Translations under genes and position numbers: made by a program
In this document: in pieces, positions 22,561 through 33,748 of the stretch
How the letters are laid out: each line of letters opens with the position of its first letter
Position numbering within the stretch: position 1 is the first letter of the stretch
Assembly (NCBI GenBank): GCA_030340625.1
Contig: JAOPHQ010002286.1
Location: 124,001-188,000 of the forward strand
Source: Merluccius polli
Taxonomy: Eukaryota; Chordata; Actinopteri; Gadiformes; Merlucciidae
Length of the DNA: 64,000 nt
Direction: 5' to 3'
The notes under the pieces: generated by a model
Told to the model about the DNA's origin: nothing
The model's input: only the letters and a program-made list of their open reading frames with translations
The model's database searches: none

Positions 22561-22897
22561 AGAAAGAACCACCAAGGGGGGTGGAGCCAGGTGACCAGTT
22601 GTACCTGAGGTGTTCAGGGTAAAGTGGAACAAGCCCAGGAGAGAAGGACCATACAAGGTCACCAATGCGACACCAACCGTCATCGAGGTGGAAGGGAGTT
22701 CCACCTGGTACCACCTCAACCACTGCACCAAAGCCGCTCAACCAAAGACGAGGGAGGACCACAAGGAGGAGCTGGGTGCAGGTGTACCCGGCACAGACCG
22801 ACCACCCCAGGATCAGACCCAGCCCAGCCAGGAGCAACAGCCTCATGATGATGCTGAGACTGCGACAACAACCATCCATCCACCCACCAGGGTCTAA
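22560..22897 (+). pseudogene. Retroviral integrase C-terminal domain remnant (ERV A)
   Basis: The plus frame 22610-22897 begins with KWNKPRREGPYKVTNATPT, then VEGSSTWYHLNHC, the SH3-like C-terminal domain of gamma/epsilon-type retroviral integrases. The preceding frame holds the lead-in. A Gln/Pro-rich tail follows to a stop at 22897. Sequence between this and the core is lost. Confidence 0.8.
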
Positions 22898-23015
22898 CCT
22901 AGTCTTGAGGAGGCTCACATGTGATCGTGCTGGTAACCTCTCCATGTGAGCCTGACCTCGAACCTAGGTCTTTGGAGGATTGCAGGACCTGAAGATAGCG
23001 ACGACGAACAGAAAC

Positions 23016-23145
23016 AACAATGAATGCCCAAAACCCCCCACATGCTTGCAGCCCACCAATACATGAAGATCATTTCACTCAACAATGGATGCCCAAAACC
23101 CCCCACATGCTTGCAGCCCACCAATACATGAAGATCATTTCAATC
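23016..23145. repeat. 65-bp tandem duplication
   Basis: Two 65-bp units (starting 23016 and 23081) differ at about two positions. Confidence 0.9.
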
Positions 23146-23325
23146 ATTCAAAATACATCCATGCCTGGAAGGAGTTTTTAAAGTTTAAATTTGTTGATTT
23201 ATATTGTGTAATTTTTTGGTTGATTTAATACTGCGTGAATTTTAATTTGATATGCATGAATTGAAGGGTTCAACACACATTACACAGTATTTCACATTTG
23301 GTAATCTTTTTATGCTAACATACTT

Positions 23326-23398
23326 ACAGGTTGTGAGTCCTGAAGAACATTACAGGTTGAGAGCCCTGAAGAACTTAACAGGTTGAGTCCTGATTAAG
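23326..23398. repeat. About 26-bp imperfect tandem repeat
   Basis: Nearly three copies of an ACAGGTTGAGTCCTGAAGAA-like unit. Confidence 0.7.
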
Positions 23399-23463
23399 AG
23401 AAGGTTTTTCTGATAACCAAATGTGATGCTGAAGATTCATCTAGCAGTCCGGCAAGTAGTCTC

Positions 23464-23773
23464 TGTGGGGGGGCGTGGTGCATCAGCCGCAAGGGGGAGC
23501 TGTGGAGAGGGCTCGTGAGAGCCGCGCCAGGTGAGAGTGATTGGCACACCTGGGCTCCATTGGGCTAATCACTCTCTCCCTTTATAAACACAGTAGCGTG
23601 CTGGACCCGGGAGAGCGGAGACCCGAGCACACGGGTCGGCGACCGGAGCCAGAGCTGGGCCCGCGGCGACGACAGTGTGCGAGACAATTGTATATGCAAT
23701 TAAAACCTATTCTCACGGAGACTGACTGTGTGATTCCCTACCTTCCGAACCCCGTGGCATCTACCTTGCCACA
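23464..23773 (+). repeat. 5' LTR of the Gmr1-like Gypsy
   Basis: 310 bp, TGTGGGGGGGCG...TTGCCACA. It has a TATAAA box in CCTTTATAAACACAG (about 23580) and ATTAAAACC as a likely poly(A) region. Confidence 0.93.
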
Positions 23774-23774
23774 C

Positions 23775-23792
23775 TGGCGCCTGATCAGGGAC
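23775..23792 (+). promoter_or_regulatory. Primer-binding site, resembles tRNA-Lys(UUU)
   Basis: TGGCGCCTGATCAGGGAC starts one base after the LTR. It matches the tRNA-Lys3 complement at 16 of 18 positions. Confidence 0.6.
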
Positions 23793-23799
23793 AGGTAGG

Positions 23800-24975
23800 A
23801 TGGAAGCGCAGCAGCCCATGAACACGCTGGCCCAGATGCTGGCGGAGGTGGCGGCGATGAACCGGGACCAGGCGGTCCTGAGCCGTCAGCAGCTGGCGGC
23901 CCTCCAGGGCCAGGCGGAGAGGCAGACCCAGCTGCTGGAGACAATGGTGAGGCGGGCAGCGGCACCGGCCCCCTCGTTCACCGGCATGACGGTGCAGAAG
24001 ATGGCGGCCCACGATGACCCACAGTCATTCCTCGACATGTTTGAGGCCACGGCGGCAGCATGCGGCTGGCCGGTGGAGGAGTGGGCCGTGCGGCTGCTTC
24101 CCCTGCTGTCAGGGGATGCACAGACGGCGGCGCTGGGGCTGCCCGCCGTCTCCCGAGGACAGTACGGGGAGGTGAAGAGGGCGGTACTTGACAGGCTGGG
24201 GCTGTCAGCCGAGGACCACCGACGCCGGTTCCGGGGGGGCAAGCTGGGGCCCGCCGAGCGGCCGTTCATCTTCGCCCAACAATTAAAGGACGCGGCGACC
24301 AGGTGGCTGCAACCAGGGGGGTCCGCCGGCGAGGGGAGGATAATGGAGAAGATCGTCCTGGAGCAGTTCGTGGAGGGGCTCCCAGCCGCCACCTCGGACT
24401 GGGTGATGTGCCACCGCCCGGCGGACCTAGCCGGGGCCATCACCCTGGCGGAGGACCATCTGGCCGTCCTCTCCCGGGGCCGGGCTCAGGAGGGCCGGCC
24501 GGTCCCTCCGGGAGGGCCCACGGCGGCACCCCGCAGAGGTCCCACGTCGGGGCCCCCGCACTGGACACCCACTCGACCATCCCCCAGACCCCGCTCATTT
24601 TATAACAATAATCGGCCCTCCCCTCTCCCCCGCACTAATCCCCCGTCTCTTTCTTTCCCTCCCCAGGGTTCAGCCGCTACAGGCGCGGCTTTCGACCCAC
24701 AGAGGGCTCCTCAGGCGGCAGGGCAGGAGTGCTGGAGGTGTGGGCAGCTCGGACACTTCCGAGGGGAGTGCCCCCTCATGGAGGTGGGCCAGATGATCCC
24801 GGGTTGTCGGCCCTCCAGCACCCTCCCCCGGTCCAGGGGGGACGTACAGCGTTCCGGTAAGGATTCAGGGGGGTACACATCAGGCGATGGTGGACTCAGG
24901 CTGCATGCAGTCCATAGTTCATCAGAACCTGATTCGACCCGGGGCTTTGATAGAGGTGGGAGGTGTGGATATTAG
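23800..24975 (+). CDS. Gag of the Gmr1-like Gypsy
   Basis: The frame is 391 residues. An N-terminal coiled coil (residues about 5-50) is followed by a SCAN/retrotransposon-gag-like helical domain (about 70-215) with DPQSFLDMFEATAAACGWP and KIVLEQFVEGLPA. A Pro/Arg-rich linker follows, then one zinc knuckle CWRCGQLGHFRGEC at about 308-321. The protein packages the element RNA. After the knuckle the frame runs on about 65 residues out of register: protease sequence lies in a neighbouring frame from about 24.85 kb, so the last part is probably not real Gag. Confidence 0.9.
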   Translation: MEAQQPMNTLAQMLAEVAAMNRDQAVLSRQQLAALQGQAERQTQLLETMVRRAAAPAPSFTGMTVQKMAAHDDPQSFLDMFEATAAACGWPVEEWAVRLLPLLSGDAQTAALGLPAVSRGQYGEVKRAVLDRLGLSAEDHRRRFRGGKLGPAERPFIFAQQLKDAATRWLQPGGSAGEGRIMEKIVLEQFVEGLPAATSDWVMCHRPADLAGAITLAEDHLAVLSRGRAQEGRPVPPGGPTAAPRRGPTSGPPHWTPTRPSPRPRSFYNNNRPSPLPRTNPPSLSFPPQGSAATGAAFDPQRAPQAAGQECWRCGQLGHFRGECPLMEVGQMIPGCRPSSTLPRSRGDVQRSGKDSGGYTSGDGGLRLHAVHSSSEPDSTRGFDRGGRCGY

Positions 24976-27900
24976 GTGTGTGCATGGGGATATTCACACA
25001 TACCCTGTAGTACTGGTGGAAATTCAGTTTAAGGGGGAAAAGCATAGTGTAAAGGCAGCGGTTAGCTCCCGCCTGACGCATCCCCTGATTCTGGGTACTG
25101 ATTGGCCAGGGTTTGATAGGTTAGTGGGACAGTGTGCGGGGGTGCGTTCACGGCCGACAGGGACAGGGGATACGTGCGCTGTGCTCAGCGGTGATGCGAG
25201 GTCGTCCGACACTGCAGACGGGGAGGGGGAGCCGGCGGAGCCTTCACAGGAGGCTCCGCGGGTTCCCGTGTTCGACTCCATGGAAGATTTTCCACTCGAG
25301 CAGTCTCGTGACGATACTCTACGCTTTGCCTTTGACCAAGTGATAAGAATTGATGGTCACATGGTGCGCCCTGACGCAGCGTTAACGTATCCACATTTTT
25401 CATTGCGTAGGGACAGACTATACAGAGTGAGTCGTGACACTCAGACAGAGGAAATAACTACACAGTTGGTGGTACCAAAGAGCCGCCGGGAAATAGTGTT
25501 CCAGGCGGCTCATTATAACCCAATGGCTGGACATATGGGGTGTGAGAAGACACTGAACCGGGTAATGGCCCGATTCTATTGGCCAGGCATTTGGGCAGAC
25601 GTGCGCCGCTGGTGCGCGTCTTGTCCCGAATGCCAGCTGGTTAACCAGCCGGCCATCCCGAGAGCGCCGCTGCGGCCATTACCTCTAATGGAGGTGCCGT
25701 TCGAGCGCATCGGGATGGACCTCATCGGGCCATTTTACCGGAGCGCACGCAGATATCGCTTTGTGTTAGTTCTCGTGGATTACGCAACGCGATATCCGGA
25801 GGCAGTACCGCTGCGCACCATCTCTGCAAAGAGTGTGGCGCAGGCACTGTTTCAAGTTATCTCCCGAGTCGGGATCCCGAAAGAGATCCTGACTGATCAA
25901 GGCACACAATTTATGTCACGGACACTGGGAGAACTATACGGATTATTGGGCATCAAGTCAATTCGAACCAGTGTATATCACCCCCAAACGGACGGCCTCG
26001 TGGAGCGCCTGAATAAGACTTTGAAGTCCATGATCCGTAAGTTTGTGCACGAGGATAGTCGTAATTGGGATAGGTGGATAGACCCTCTGTTGTTTGCAGT
26101 GCGCGAGGTACCCCAGGCCTCCACGGGATTTTCTCCCTTTGAACTACTGTTTGGTAGGACACCACGTGGGGTTTTGGACCTGGTTAAGGAAAGCTGGGAG
26201 GAGGGTCCGAGCCCGAGTAAGAACGAGGTGCAATACGTCCTGGACCTGAGAGCAAAACTCCACACACTAGGACAGTTATCACGTGAGAATTTGCTACAGG
26301 CCCAGGAACGGCAGCAGCGGCTGTACAATAGAGGAGCTAGGCTAAGACAATTTTCACAGGGAGATAAAGTGCTTGTATTGCTCCCTTCGGCTACCTCCAA
26401 ATTACTCGCCAAGTGGCAAGGACCCTTTGTGGTCACACGGCGAGTGGGTGACGTTGACTATGAGATTGTGCGTTCGGACAGGGGAGGGGCGACACAAATT
26501 TATCACCTCAACCTCCTTAAAGCGTGGAGAGAGGCGGAGCCTGTTTCTCTGGTGACGGCAATTGCAGAAAGAGATGAGTTGGGGCCGGAGGTACCAAAAT
26601 CGACCAATCCTGCCTCGCTCCTTTGTGGGGAACAGCTCTCACCGTCCCAGAGAGCAGACATAGACAGGTTGCAGCAACGTTATGCGGATGTATTCTCCCC
26701 CCGGCCGGGACGCACAAGCCTTATTCAACACCGGGTTGAGACCCACCCGGGTGTGACGGTGCGTTCACGGCCCTATCGGTTACCTGAGCACAAGAGAAAA
26801 GTGGTTCAGGCAGAATTGAAAGCTATGGTGGAGATGGGGGTAATAGAAGAGTCCAACAGTGCCTGGTGTAGCCCCATCGTTCTTGTGGGCAAGAAGGATG
26901 GGTCTATCCGGTTCTGTGTGGACTATCGCAAGGTGAATGAGGTTTCACGGTTTGATGCCTATCCTATGCCCCGGGTGGACGAACTCCTGGATCGCCTGGG
27001 CACGGCTCGTTTTTTTTACGACGCTGGATTTAACCAAAGGCTACTGGCAGATTCCCTTATCTCCAGAGTCTAAGGAGAAAACGGCCTTCTCCACTCCGTA
27101 CGGTTTGTACCAATTTGTCACACTTCCGTTTGGATTGTTCGGGGCCCCAGCCACATTTCAACGCCTCATGGACAGAGTGCTGCGTCCACATGCTGCATAT
27201 GCTGCCGCCTATCTGGATGATGTAATCATCCATAGTGGCACCTGGGCGGAGCATGTGCAGCAGGTGGCTGCGGTGCTCGAGTCACTGAGGCAGGCGGGGC
27301 TCACGGCCAATCCAAAGAAGTGTGCAGTTGGACGGAGGGAGGTACGGTATCTGGGGTACCACTTGGGCGGCGGGCAGGTGCGTCCGCAGGTAGATAAGAC
27401 GGCAGCGATTGCAGCCTGCCCAAGGCCCAAGACAAAAAAAGAGGTGCGGCGGTTTCTGGGGCTGGCCGGCTATTACCGGCGGTTTATTCCAGACTTCGCG
27501 GAGCTGACCAGCCCCTTGACCGACCTCACCCGAAAGGGTGCCTCAGATCCGGTCCAGTGGACGGAGCAGTGCCAGGAGTCGCTTGAGAGGGTAAAGCAGG
27601 CCCTCTGTGGGGAGCCCCTCCTCCACACACCTAACTTCTCTCTCCCTTTTGTCGTGCAGGCGGATTGCATCGGGCAGGGGGCTGGGGGCCGTCCTGTCCC
27701 AGCAGGTACGGGGCGTCGACCGGCCGGTGTTGTACATCAGCCGGAAGCTGTCAGAACGGGAGGCCAGGTACAGCACCGTGGAGAGGGAGTGCCTGGCCAT
27801 CCGGTGGGCGGTCGATGCCCTGCGGTATTACCTGCTGGGGCGCCCATTCACCCTCTGCTCGGACCACGCTCCCCTCCAGTGGCTCCACCGCATGAAGGAC

Positions 27901-28146
27901 GTTAACAACCGGATCACCCGGTGGTATCTGGCACTGCAGCCATTTAACTTCCGGGTGATCCATAGGCCGGGGGCGCAGATGGCTGTGGCCGACTTCCTGT
28001 CCCGTTCCCATGGGGATGGGGGGGGGAGTGGGTTAGGCCGGATGGGTCCCCGGCCTAAATCAGGCGGTGGAGGTATGTGGGGGGGCGTGGTGCATCAGCC
28101 GCAAGGGGGAGCTGTGGAGAGGGCTCGTGAGAGCCGCGCCAGGTGA
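24848..28146 (+). pseudogene. Pol of the Gmr1-like Gypsy: protease, integrase, RT, RNase H
   Basis: The protease starts with AMVDSGCMQSIVHQ and closes with LILGTDW. Integrase follows, with an HHCC finger (HYNPMAGHMGCEKT and CASCPEC), DLIGPF and VDYATRYPEA with the first D, LTDQGTQF with the second and YHPQTDGLVERLNKT with the E. A GPF-type C-terminal domain (KWQGPFVVTRRVGDVDYEI) comes next. RT then starts with VRSRPYRLPEHKR and reaches VDYRKVN in this frame. A frame change in a T8 run near 27.01 kb leads to TLDLTKGYWQIP and AAYLDDVIIHS. A second near 27.66 kb leads to RNase H with TVERECLAIRW. No stops lie within the blocks. Confidence 0.93.
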
Positions 28147-28385
28147 GAGTGATTGGCACACCTGGGTTCCATTGGGCTAATCACTCTCTCCCTTTATAAA
28201 CACAGTAGCGTGCTGGACCCGGGAGAGCGGAGACCCGAGCACACGGGTCGGCGACCGGAGCCAGAGCTGGGCCCGCGGCGACGACAGTGTGCGAGACAAT
28301 TGTATATGCAATTAAAACCTATTCTCACGGAGACTGACTGTGTGATTCCCTACCTTCCGAACCCCGTGGCATCTACCTTGCCACA
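28076..28385 (+). repeat. 3' LTR of the Gmr1-like Gypsy
   Basis: 310 bp; the only difference seen from the 5' copy is T for C in CACACCTGGG(C/T)TCC. Confidence 0.93.
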
Positions 28386-28468
28386 GTCTCATTTGATTCT
28401 CCAGGGAGGGGGGAAATTATACTAAATTGGTTGTTTTTTGGGACTTTGTAAGTCCCAAAGGGGGGATA

Positions 28469-29295
28469 TGTGGGAGAAATTTATAAATTTACCCTTACAT
28501 TTAATGATAAAACATAATTATGGTCTTGCCATTATGCTATGTGAATCTAATAAGTGTGGAGAAATACAGAGAACCACAAATGTTATATTTTTAAGGAGTA
28601 GCAGAATTTCCAAATTTGATATTTTATGAGCTTGGTTTTGCTGAGCCCAAGAGAAGGAGGGGAACATTTTTTTTCCAAATTTTCATATGTGGTCTCAGTT
28701 TAGATGAGACCAAGAGAAGGATTGAAGGTATGGTTATCGTTTATATCTATCATATGACCAATAATTGGGGTCGCACTAGCCTCGGTGCCTTTCTGCTGAC
28801 GAAGGACAGAGTAATGAGGTATGAGCAGAGGCGTGTAAGCATGGGGGCAGCTCCTCAGGATCGGAATGAGTGCGTTGATGGTGACGTGTAGAGTAGATAG
28901 TGTGAGGTCAGATGATGGCAAAAAACAGGCAGGCTTGTCGCTGTACGTGTAAAGAATCTTTTAGATAATACCCGGAGGCGACAATCTGGCACTGGAGCCA
29001 GACACCACAAGGACGAGGGGGGAAGATGTCAACAGCCAGCCCTTTATGACGTTTTCACTGTTTGTGTATATAACTTCCTGGGTCAGGGATAGTTGGTGTG
29101 CAGACTTCGTGAACTGACACACACTTTGTTGTTCTGTCAGGGAAACGTAGTTGGACCCAGATATCTGTAAAACTCTGCACATTATACTGGTGTTAAGAAT
29201 AAAACTGATTATTTCTTAAAGCTAAAACTTCTTCTATCGCTTCTTTAAAGGACACGCGTGAGTAAGAGTTTCAAGAGAAACTGCTTTTCACAACA
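28469..29295 (+). repeat. 3' LTR of ERV A
   Basis: It follows the purine tract AAAGGGGGGATA. It starts TGTGGGAGAAAT and ends TTTCACAACA. Its last about 570 bp match the 5' copy, with an AATAAA signal near 29200. Confidence 0.75.
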
Positions 29296-29299
29296 AGGA

Positions 29300-29890
29300 C
29301 TATTGGAGCAACTGTTTGATTGATATGAGAGAGGCAAGAAGAAGAAACGGAGCAGTAAACGTGTGTGTGTGTGTGTGTGTTAACAGTGCAGTGAATGATT
29401 TAGCGTTGCAGTGTAATACGTTTTTAACATAATAAACCCACACTCAACGCTACACACTGGAGATGGGCTTGTTATTTCAAGTGTGCTATGGTTTTCATTA
29501 TTCATGACTGGACTGAACAGAGGGGGTTAGTATATGTTTGCATTGTATAAATCAAAATGTGTTTATCATATGTATGCGTTTATTATATGTGATGGAATGT
29601 GTTTGGAAATCTATTGATCGCGTGAGCAAAAATCATTATTTTGTTGGTTGTTTTTTTCGGCATCCAAAATTCACAGAAATCGAACCAACTGCGGAGAAAA
29701 ATACATCCGCACCGAGTTTCAGATTCGGTGTGGATAGACTCATAGAGATAGATGGGTTCGGATTTTTAAATTCACGTGCAATTTATTTGCACAAATTATT
29801 TGCGTTTGGTCTGAAAAGGCCTAACTGTTGTTAAGAAAAATATAAGACTTTATTTCTAGCTGTGTCCTGATTGTCAATTGCAGCTGTCAA
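29300..29890. other. Non-coding, with (GT)n
   Basis: (GT)n at 29361-29381. A 98-residue frame at 29538-29834 has no recognisable motif and is probably chance. Confidence 0.4.
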
Positions 29891-29895
29891 GGTTG

Positions 29896-32420
29896 CTAGG
29901 TGACAGCAGTGGCGCTTCGTGATGCAAGGGTAAGGGTGGGAACAGCTGGTGACGCAACCAGGAAATCCTCCGTAGACCAGACCTGGTATCTGGTCTCTGG
30001 GGTATCGGGTGGTCTGCCCACCATCATCTCAGCCGGCATCCAAATCTCCCTGCCTAACATGAGAAGGGCAGGGGAGCAGGAAATAGAGTCCTGTGTAGCA
30101 GGCCGGTACGCCATGAGCACGAGGGGCACATGGGCATCCCAGTCCCGTTGATGTTTAGCCGTCACTATGGCCAGTTGTTGTGCCAGTGTGGCTATATCTC
30201 TCGACCAGTCCATCACTCTGAGGGTGGAGGGGTGTGGTGCGGGTCATTTGGGAGCCCAGTTTTTCACACATGGCCGCAAAGACACAGGATTTGAAGTTCC
30301 TGCCCTGGTCAGCGTGAATGATTTCAGGTACCCCAAATCTGCTGAACATTCCTTCCACCAGTGTGTCAACTATGGTCTCAGCCTCTTGGTCCGGCAGGCA
30401 GTATGCCTCAGGCCACTTCATGAAGTAGTCCATGGCAATGAGGATGTATTGGTTACCTCTCTCTGAGTGGGGAAACGGACTGTGGACATCAATCCCCACT
30501 CTCTCCATAGGACACCCCACTGGAATCTTTTGGAGCTGGGCATGAGATTTGTCTGTGGGGCCCTTACGTGCCGTGCAGCTGTCACAGCGGCGGCAATAGT
30601 CCTCGACATCCCGCCTATGTTGACCCCAGTAGAAGTCCTGGCGGAGGCGGCGGAGCATTTTGCCAACCCCGAAGTGACCAGATCCTGGAGCTCCGTGTAC
30701 CGCTTGGAGCACCTTCTCCCTGCAGGGCTCTTGGCACTACCACCGCATCTCTCTTGTAGCTGGTCATTTCCACCCCCTCTGCAGTATGCCATCAGACAGA
30801 CACAAGGCTTCAAACATTGACCACAGTCCCTTCGTGGCTCACAAACACATGCCGACCTCCACCCATGGGGGTCGGCATTGCAAGCACTGGCCTGATGGCA
30901 ACGTCCTCTTCCTGTTTTAGCCCCCACTCTGCTGCGTCCACCGCTATTAGTCTATGGTTGGCTGGTGGTCCTTCTGGTCCTGCCACTGCGCATTTCACCT
31001 CAGTTTGCAGCTGCTTACCCTCTTGTGCCTCTCTTTTCTCACAGTAGTGGCAGGCATCAGCGACGCAGGGCCGGCGGGAAAGTGCGTCCGCGTTTCCATG
31101 TTATGTACCTGGTCTGTGCACCATGGTGAAGTCGTACGCCTGCAGTTCTTCAATCCAGCATGCCAGCTAGCCCTCAGGCTCTTTGAAGGACATGAGCCAC
31201 TGCAGGGCTGAGTGATCAGTTATCACCGTGAAGTGCAGACCCCCAAGGTAGTACCTGAATTGTCGGATGGCATTGACCACGGTCAGCAGCTCCTGCCTGG
31301 TGACACAGTAGTGACGTTCAGCCTTGTTGAATGTCCTGCTGTGGTATGCCACCACTCTCCCCTCCAGGTGTCACCTGAGTCAGCACTGCCCCCAAGCTGA
31401 CGCTGCTGGCGTCCGTGTCGAGGGTGAAGGGCAGGGCCGTGTCCGGTGGGGAAAGAACCGGGGCCTCCATGAGGGCTCTCTGTAGTGAGATATATGCCAC
31501 CTGTCCACACAAATGTCTCCCCCTTCTGTAATAGTCGAAATAAGGCGCGGCTATGCAGAAGAACCCCCTCACAAACCTCCTGTAGTAGGAGCACAGTCCT
31601 AGAAAGCTCTTTAGGATCTTTCACAGCCTGCACCTTGTCGTCCATGGTGCTGACGCCGCCACCTCCAAGTCTGTGACCCAGAAATGCCCATCTCATAAAG
31701 CAGCATTTCTGGGGGTGCAGTTTCAATCCTGCTGCCGCCACCCTCTCCAGTACCCGCCTGAAGGCCCTGAGAGCTGACTTGAATGACTCACCATGGATGT
31801 CGTCACACACTCTTGGCAGGGAATGTCAGCAAGCACCTTGTCCATCAGCCTCTCAAACATGGCAGGGGCATTACAGAGGCCAAATGGGAGGACCTTGAAC
31901 TGCCACAAGCCCCCGCTGGTGATGAAGGCAGTTTTGGGTCTGGGGGCGAGGGAAACCTACCAGTATTCGCTACATAGGTCGAGGGCAGAGAAACGGGAAG
32001 AGCTTGCCACTGTGTCCAGGGCCTCGTCGATGATAGGGGTCCTTTTTGGTTACATTGTTGAGAGGTCTGAAGTCCACGCAGAACCGCTAGTCATCCTTTG
32101 TCTTTTTGGGGACCATGACGGCTGGAGAGGCCCAAGAACTGGTGACAGTTCAATGAGTCTGGCCCACTGCATCTCCTGTAGGGCTTTGTCCGCCGCTGTC
32201 CGCCTGGCCAGGGGAAGGTGTCGAGGTCTCATCCTAATGGGCAATGCTTCTCCGGTGTCGATGTTGTGTTGGATGAGATCTGTCCGGCCCACATCATCCT
32301 CCGACAGCGAGAAACTTCAGTAGGAGCAGCTATAGTAGACCCTGCTCACTGGGAATCAGTCCATCACAATTTTTCTGCCAGATTTCCCTCACGGCCAAGA
32401 CCTTTTCCCCCCTGTCAGAC
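29896..32420 (-). pseudogene. Gypsy pol remnant, minus strand, ordinary RT-RNase H-integrase order
   Basis: On minus the RT begins near 32300 (GRTDLIQHNIDTGEALPIRM, PRHLPLARRTAADKA). It passes LWQFKVLPFGLCNAPAMFERL (31.9 kb), LKLHPQKCCFMRW and LFRLLQKGETF. RNase H follows (31.4-31.17 kb: FTLDTDASSVSLGAVL, YHSRTFNKAERHY, FTVITDHSALQWL). Integrase follows (30.7-30.15 kb: HGAPGSGHFGVGKML, CRRCDSC, IHADQGRNF, TPLHPQSDGLVERY), with a tail to 29896. Many frameshifts and stops are present. LTRs were not found. It is unrelated in layout to the Gmr1-like element. Confidence 0.88.
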
Positions 32421-32490
32421 AAGCAGCGGAGAACGGGGTGTGTATATAGACTAGTGGTGGATGGGGTAGAAGCCGGTGTGGGTGTTTCGT

Positions 32491-32558
32491 TGAGGGAGGT
32501 GCAGCAGGCAGCTATGTCTGGTGTTGAGGGAGGTGCAGCAGGCAGCTATGTCTGGTGT
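32491..32558. repeat. 34-bp tandem duplication
   Basis: Two identical-looking 34-bp units (32491 and 32525). Confidence 0.9.
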
Positions 32559-32624
32559 TGTGTCAGCTGCTAGCAGGGCACTGGTGTGGGCCGCGGCACA
32601 GCCATTCATTAACAGTTTGTTACA

Positions 32625-32714
32625 GTATGTATGTATGTATGTATGTATGTATGTATGTATGTATGTATGTATGTATGTATGTATGAGTATGTATATATAT
32701 ATATATATATATAT
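32625..32714. repeat. (GTAT)n followed by (AT)n
   Basis: About 15 GTAT units (32625-32685), then about 12 AT units (32691-32714). Tyrosine-rich frames here are artefacts. Confidence 0.95.
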
Positions 32715-33231
32715 TTGTGTGTGCATGTGTGTGTGAAGCTCCTGTCTAATATTACATGCATCAGTGAGTCATTTAAACATATACATGTTATGATTAAAGA
32801 TAGATTAAAGGGTGGTTTTAGCATCCTTTTTTTAAATGAATCATTGAGTGGACAGCTCACTATGTCCATAAATAAAGACTCTTCTCTACTGCTTTGCTTT
32901 TGTGTTCTCTGAGAAATCAGCAGAGAGAGAGAGAGAGACACCCAGAGAGAGAGAGAGACGAGCAAAGTGGCCAGCACACAGAAAGACAATAAATGATTGA
33001 GTAAGGTGCTACAATGCTGTGGCGCCACCAGTCAGTCACATGCACCAGGGGTTTAAAAGCAAAGGCAAAATAAATGGCACATTTGCAGCAGACCATGAAG
33101 CTAGCATCGTCTCTTGCATAATCCACGGGCGACTGTCTGCTGGAGTGAAGTAAGGCGCTCAGAGGATAGAGGGGGGTAGAGATCAAGGGAGGACAGTGCC
33201 TGAGGTCTGGTGCTCCCCTCCCCACTCCCAC

Positions 33232-33292
33232 CACACAAACACACATATACACACACACACACACAGACACACACACACACACACACACACTT
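33232..33292. repeat. (CA)n microsatellite
   Basis: Imperfect CA repeat of about 60 bp. Confidence 0.95.
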
Positions 33293-33727
33293 GGCCACAC
33301 TTGGCCGCAAAGAAAACTACAACTGTGATGTACAGTGTAAGATTGGAATAATAAGAAGAGGGACCTGTGTTAGTAGAAGAAAGAAGAAACACGTCTGGGA
33401 AAACATGGCCGTAGCAAGAACACGCATGAACAGACACGCATACATGAGAAACACGCATGTGTAAGGGGCTGGCATGTACGAGCATGCAGGCAACCATGCA
33501 CAAAGGAGCGCATCCTTGGGAGGAACATGCAACATGCATGTATTAAGACAGAACATGAACGCCACACTCCATTAGAAATATCCTCATTGGGCCGATCCAT
33601 CTACTACAACTCTCCCTCTCTCGCTCTTCTCCACATGCATGTTATGTTATCTCCACAAGGTCAACACACCTATCACTGACCGGCCATCTTATCCCGTCCT
33701 CCTCCTCCCCTCTCCCCCCTCCCCCAC

Positions 33728-33748
33728 CTGCCTGCCTGCCTGCCTGCC
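33728..33748. repeat. (CTGC)n
   Basis: Five CTGC-type units. Confidence 0.8.

Larger units (their letters stand above)
23464..28385 (+). mobile_element. Gmr1-like Gypsy (integrase before RT), young insertion
   Basis: LTRs of 310 bp (23464-23773 and 28076-28385) differ at one position by eye. GTCTC is duplicated at 23459-23463 and 28386-28390. A primer site, gag and pol follow in order. In pol, integrase (25.5-26.5 kb) precedes reverse transcriptase (26.6-27.5 kb) and RNase H, the Copia-like order described for Gmr1 of Atlantic cod and related deuterostome Gypsy elements. There is no envelope gene. It sits in the 3' part of ERV A just before its purine tract. Confidence 0.95.
12664..29295 (+). 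mobile_element. ERV A: old endogenous retrovirus, heavily decayed and thrice interrupted
   Basis: It has a 5' LTR remnant (12664-13241), a tRNA-Trp primer site, gag remnants (14.2-15.0 kb), integrase remnants (21.3-22.7 kb), a purine tract (28459-28466) and a 3' LTR (28469-29295). Insertions inside are a minus-strand solo LTR, the hAT within it, and a Gmr1-like Gypsy at 23464. The 5' LTR has lost its first about 250 bp, so no target duplication can be read. The LTR copies differ at scattered positions (several percent), so it is older than the elements inside it. Protease, RT and env are not recognisable. Confidence 0.75.

Noticed and set aside
22382..22945. 187-residue minus-strand frame
   Set aside because: It is antisense to the integrase C-terminal remnant and has no motif.
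23464..28385. Assigning the species as Atlantic cod because of Gmr1
   Set aside because: Gmr1-like elements occur in other fishes and deuterostomes; the element alone does not identify the species.
29538..29834. 98-residue frame as a small gene
   Set aside because: No motif, no splice or promoter context, and composition like the surrounding AT-rich sequence.
32451..33310. Tyr/Met/His- and Cys/Val-rich frames
   Set aside because: Translation of GTAT, AT and CA microsatellites.
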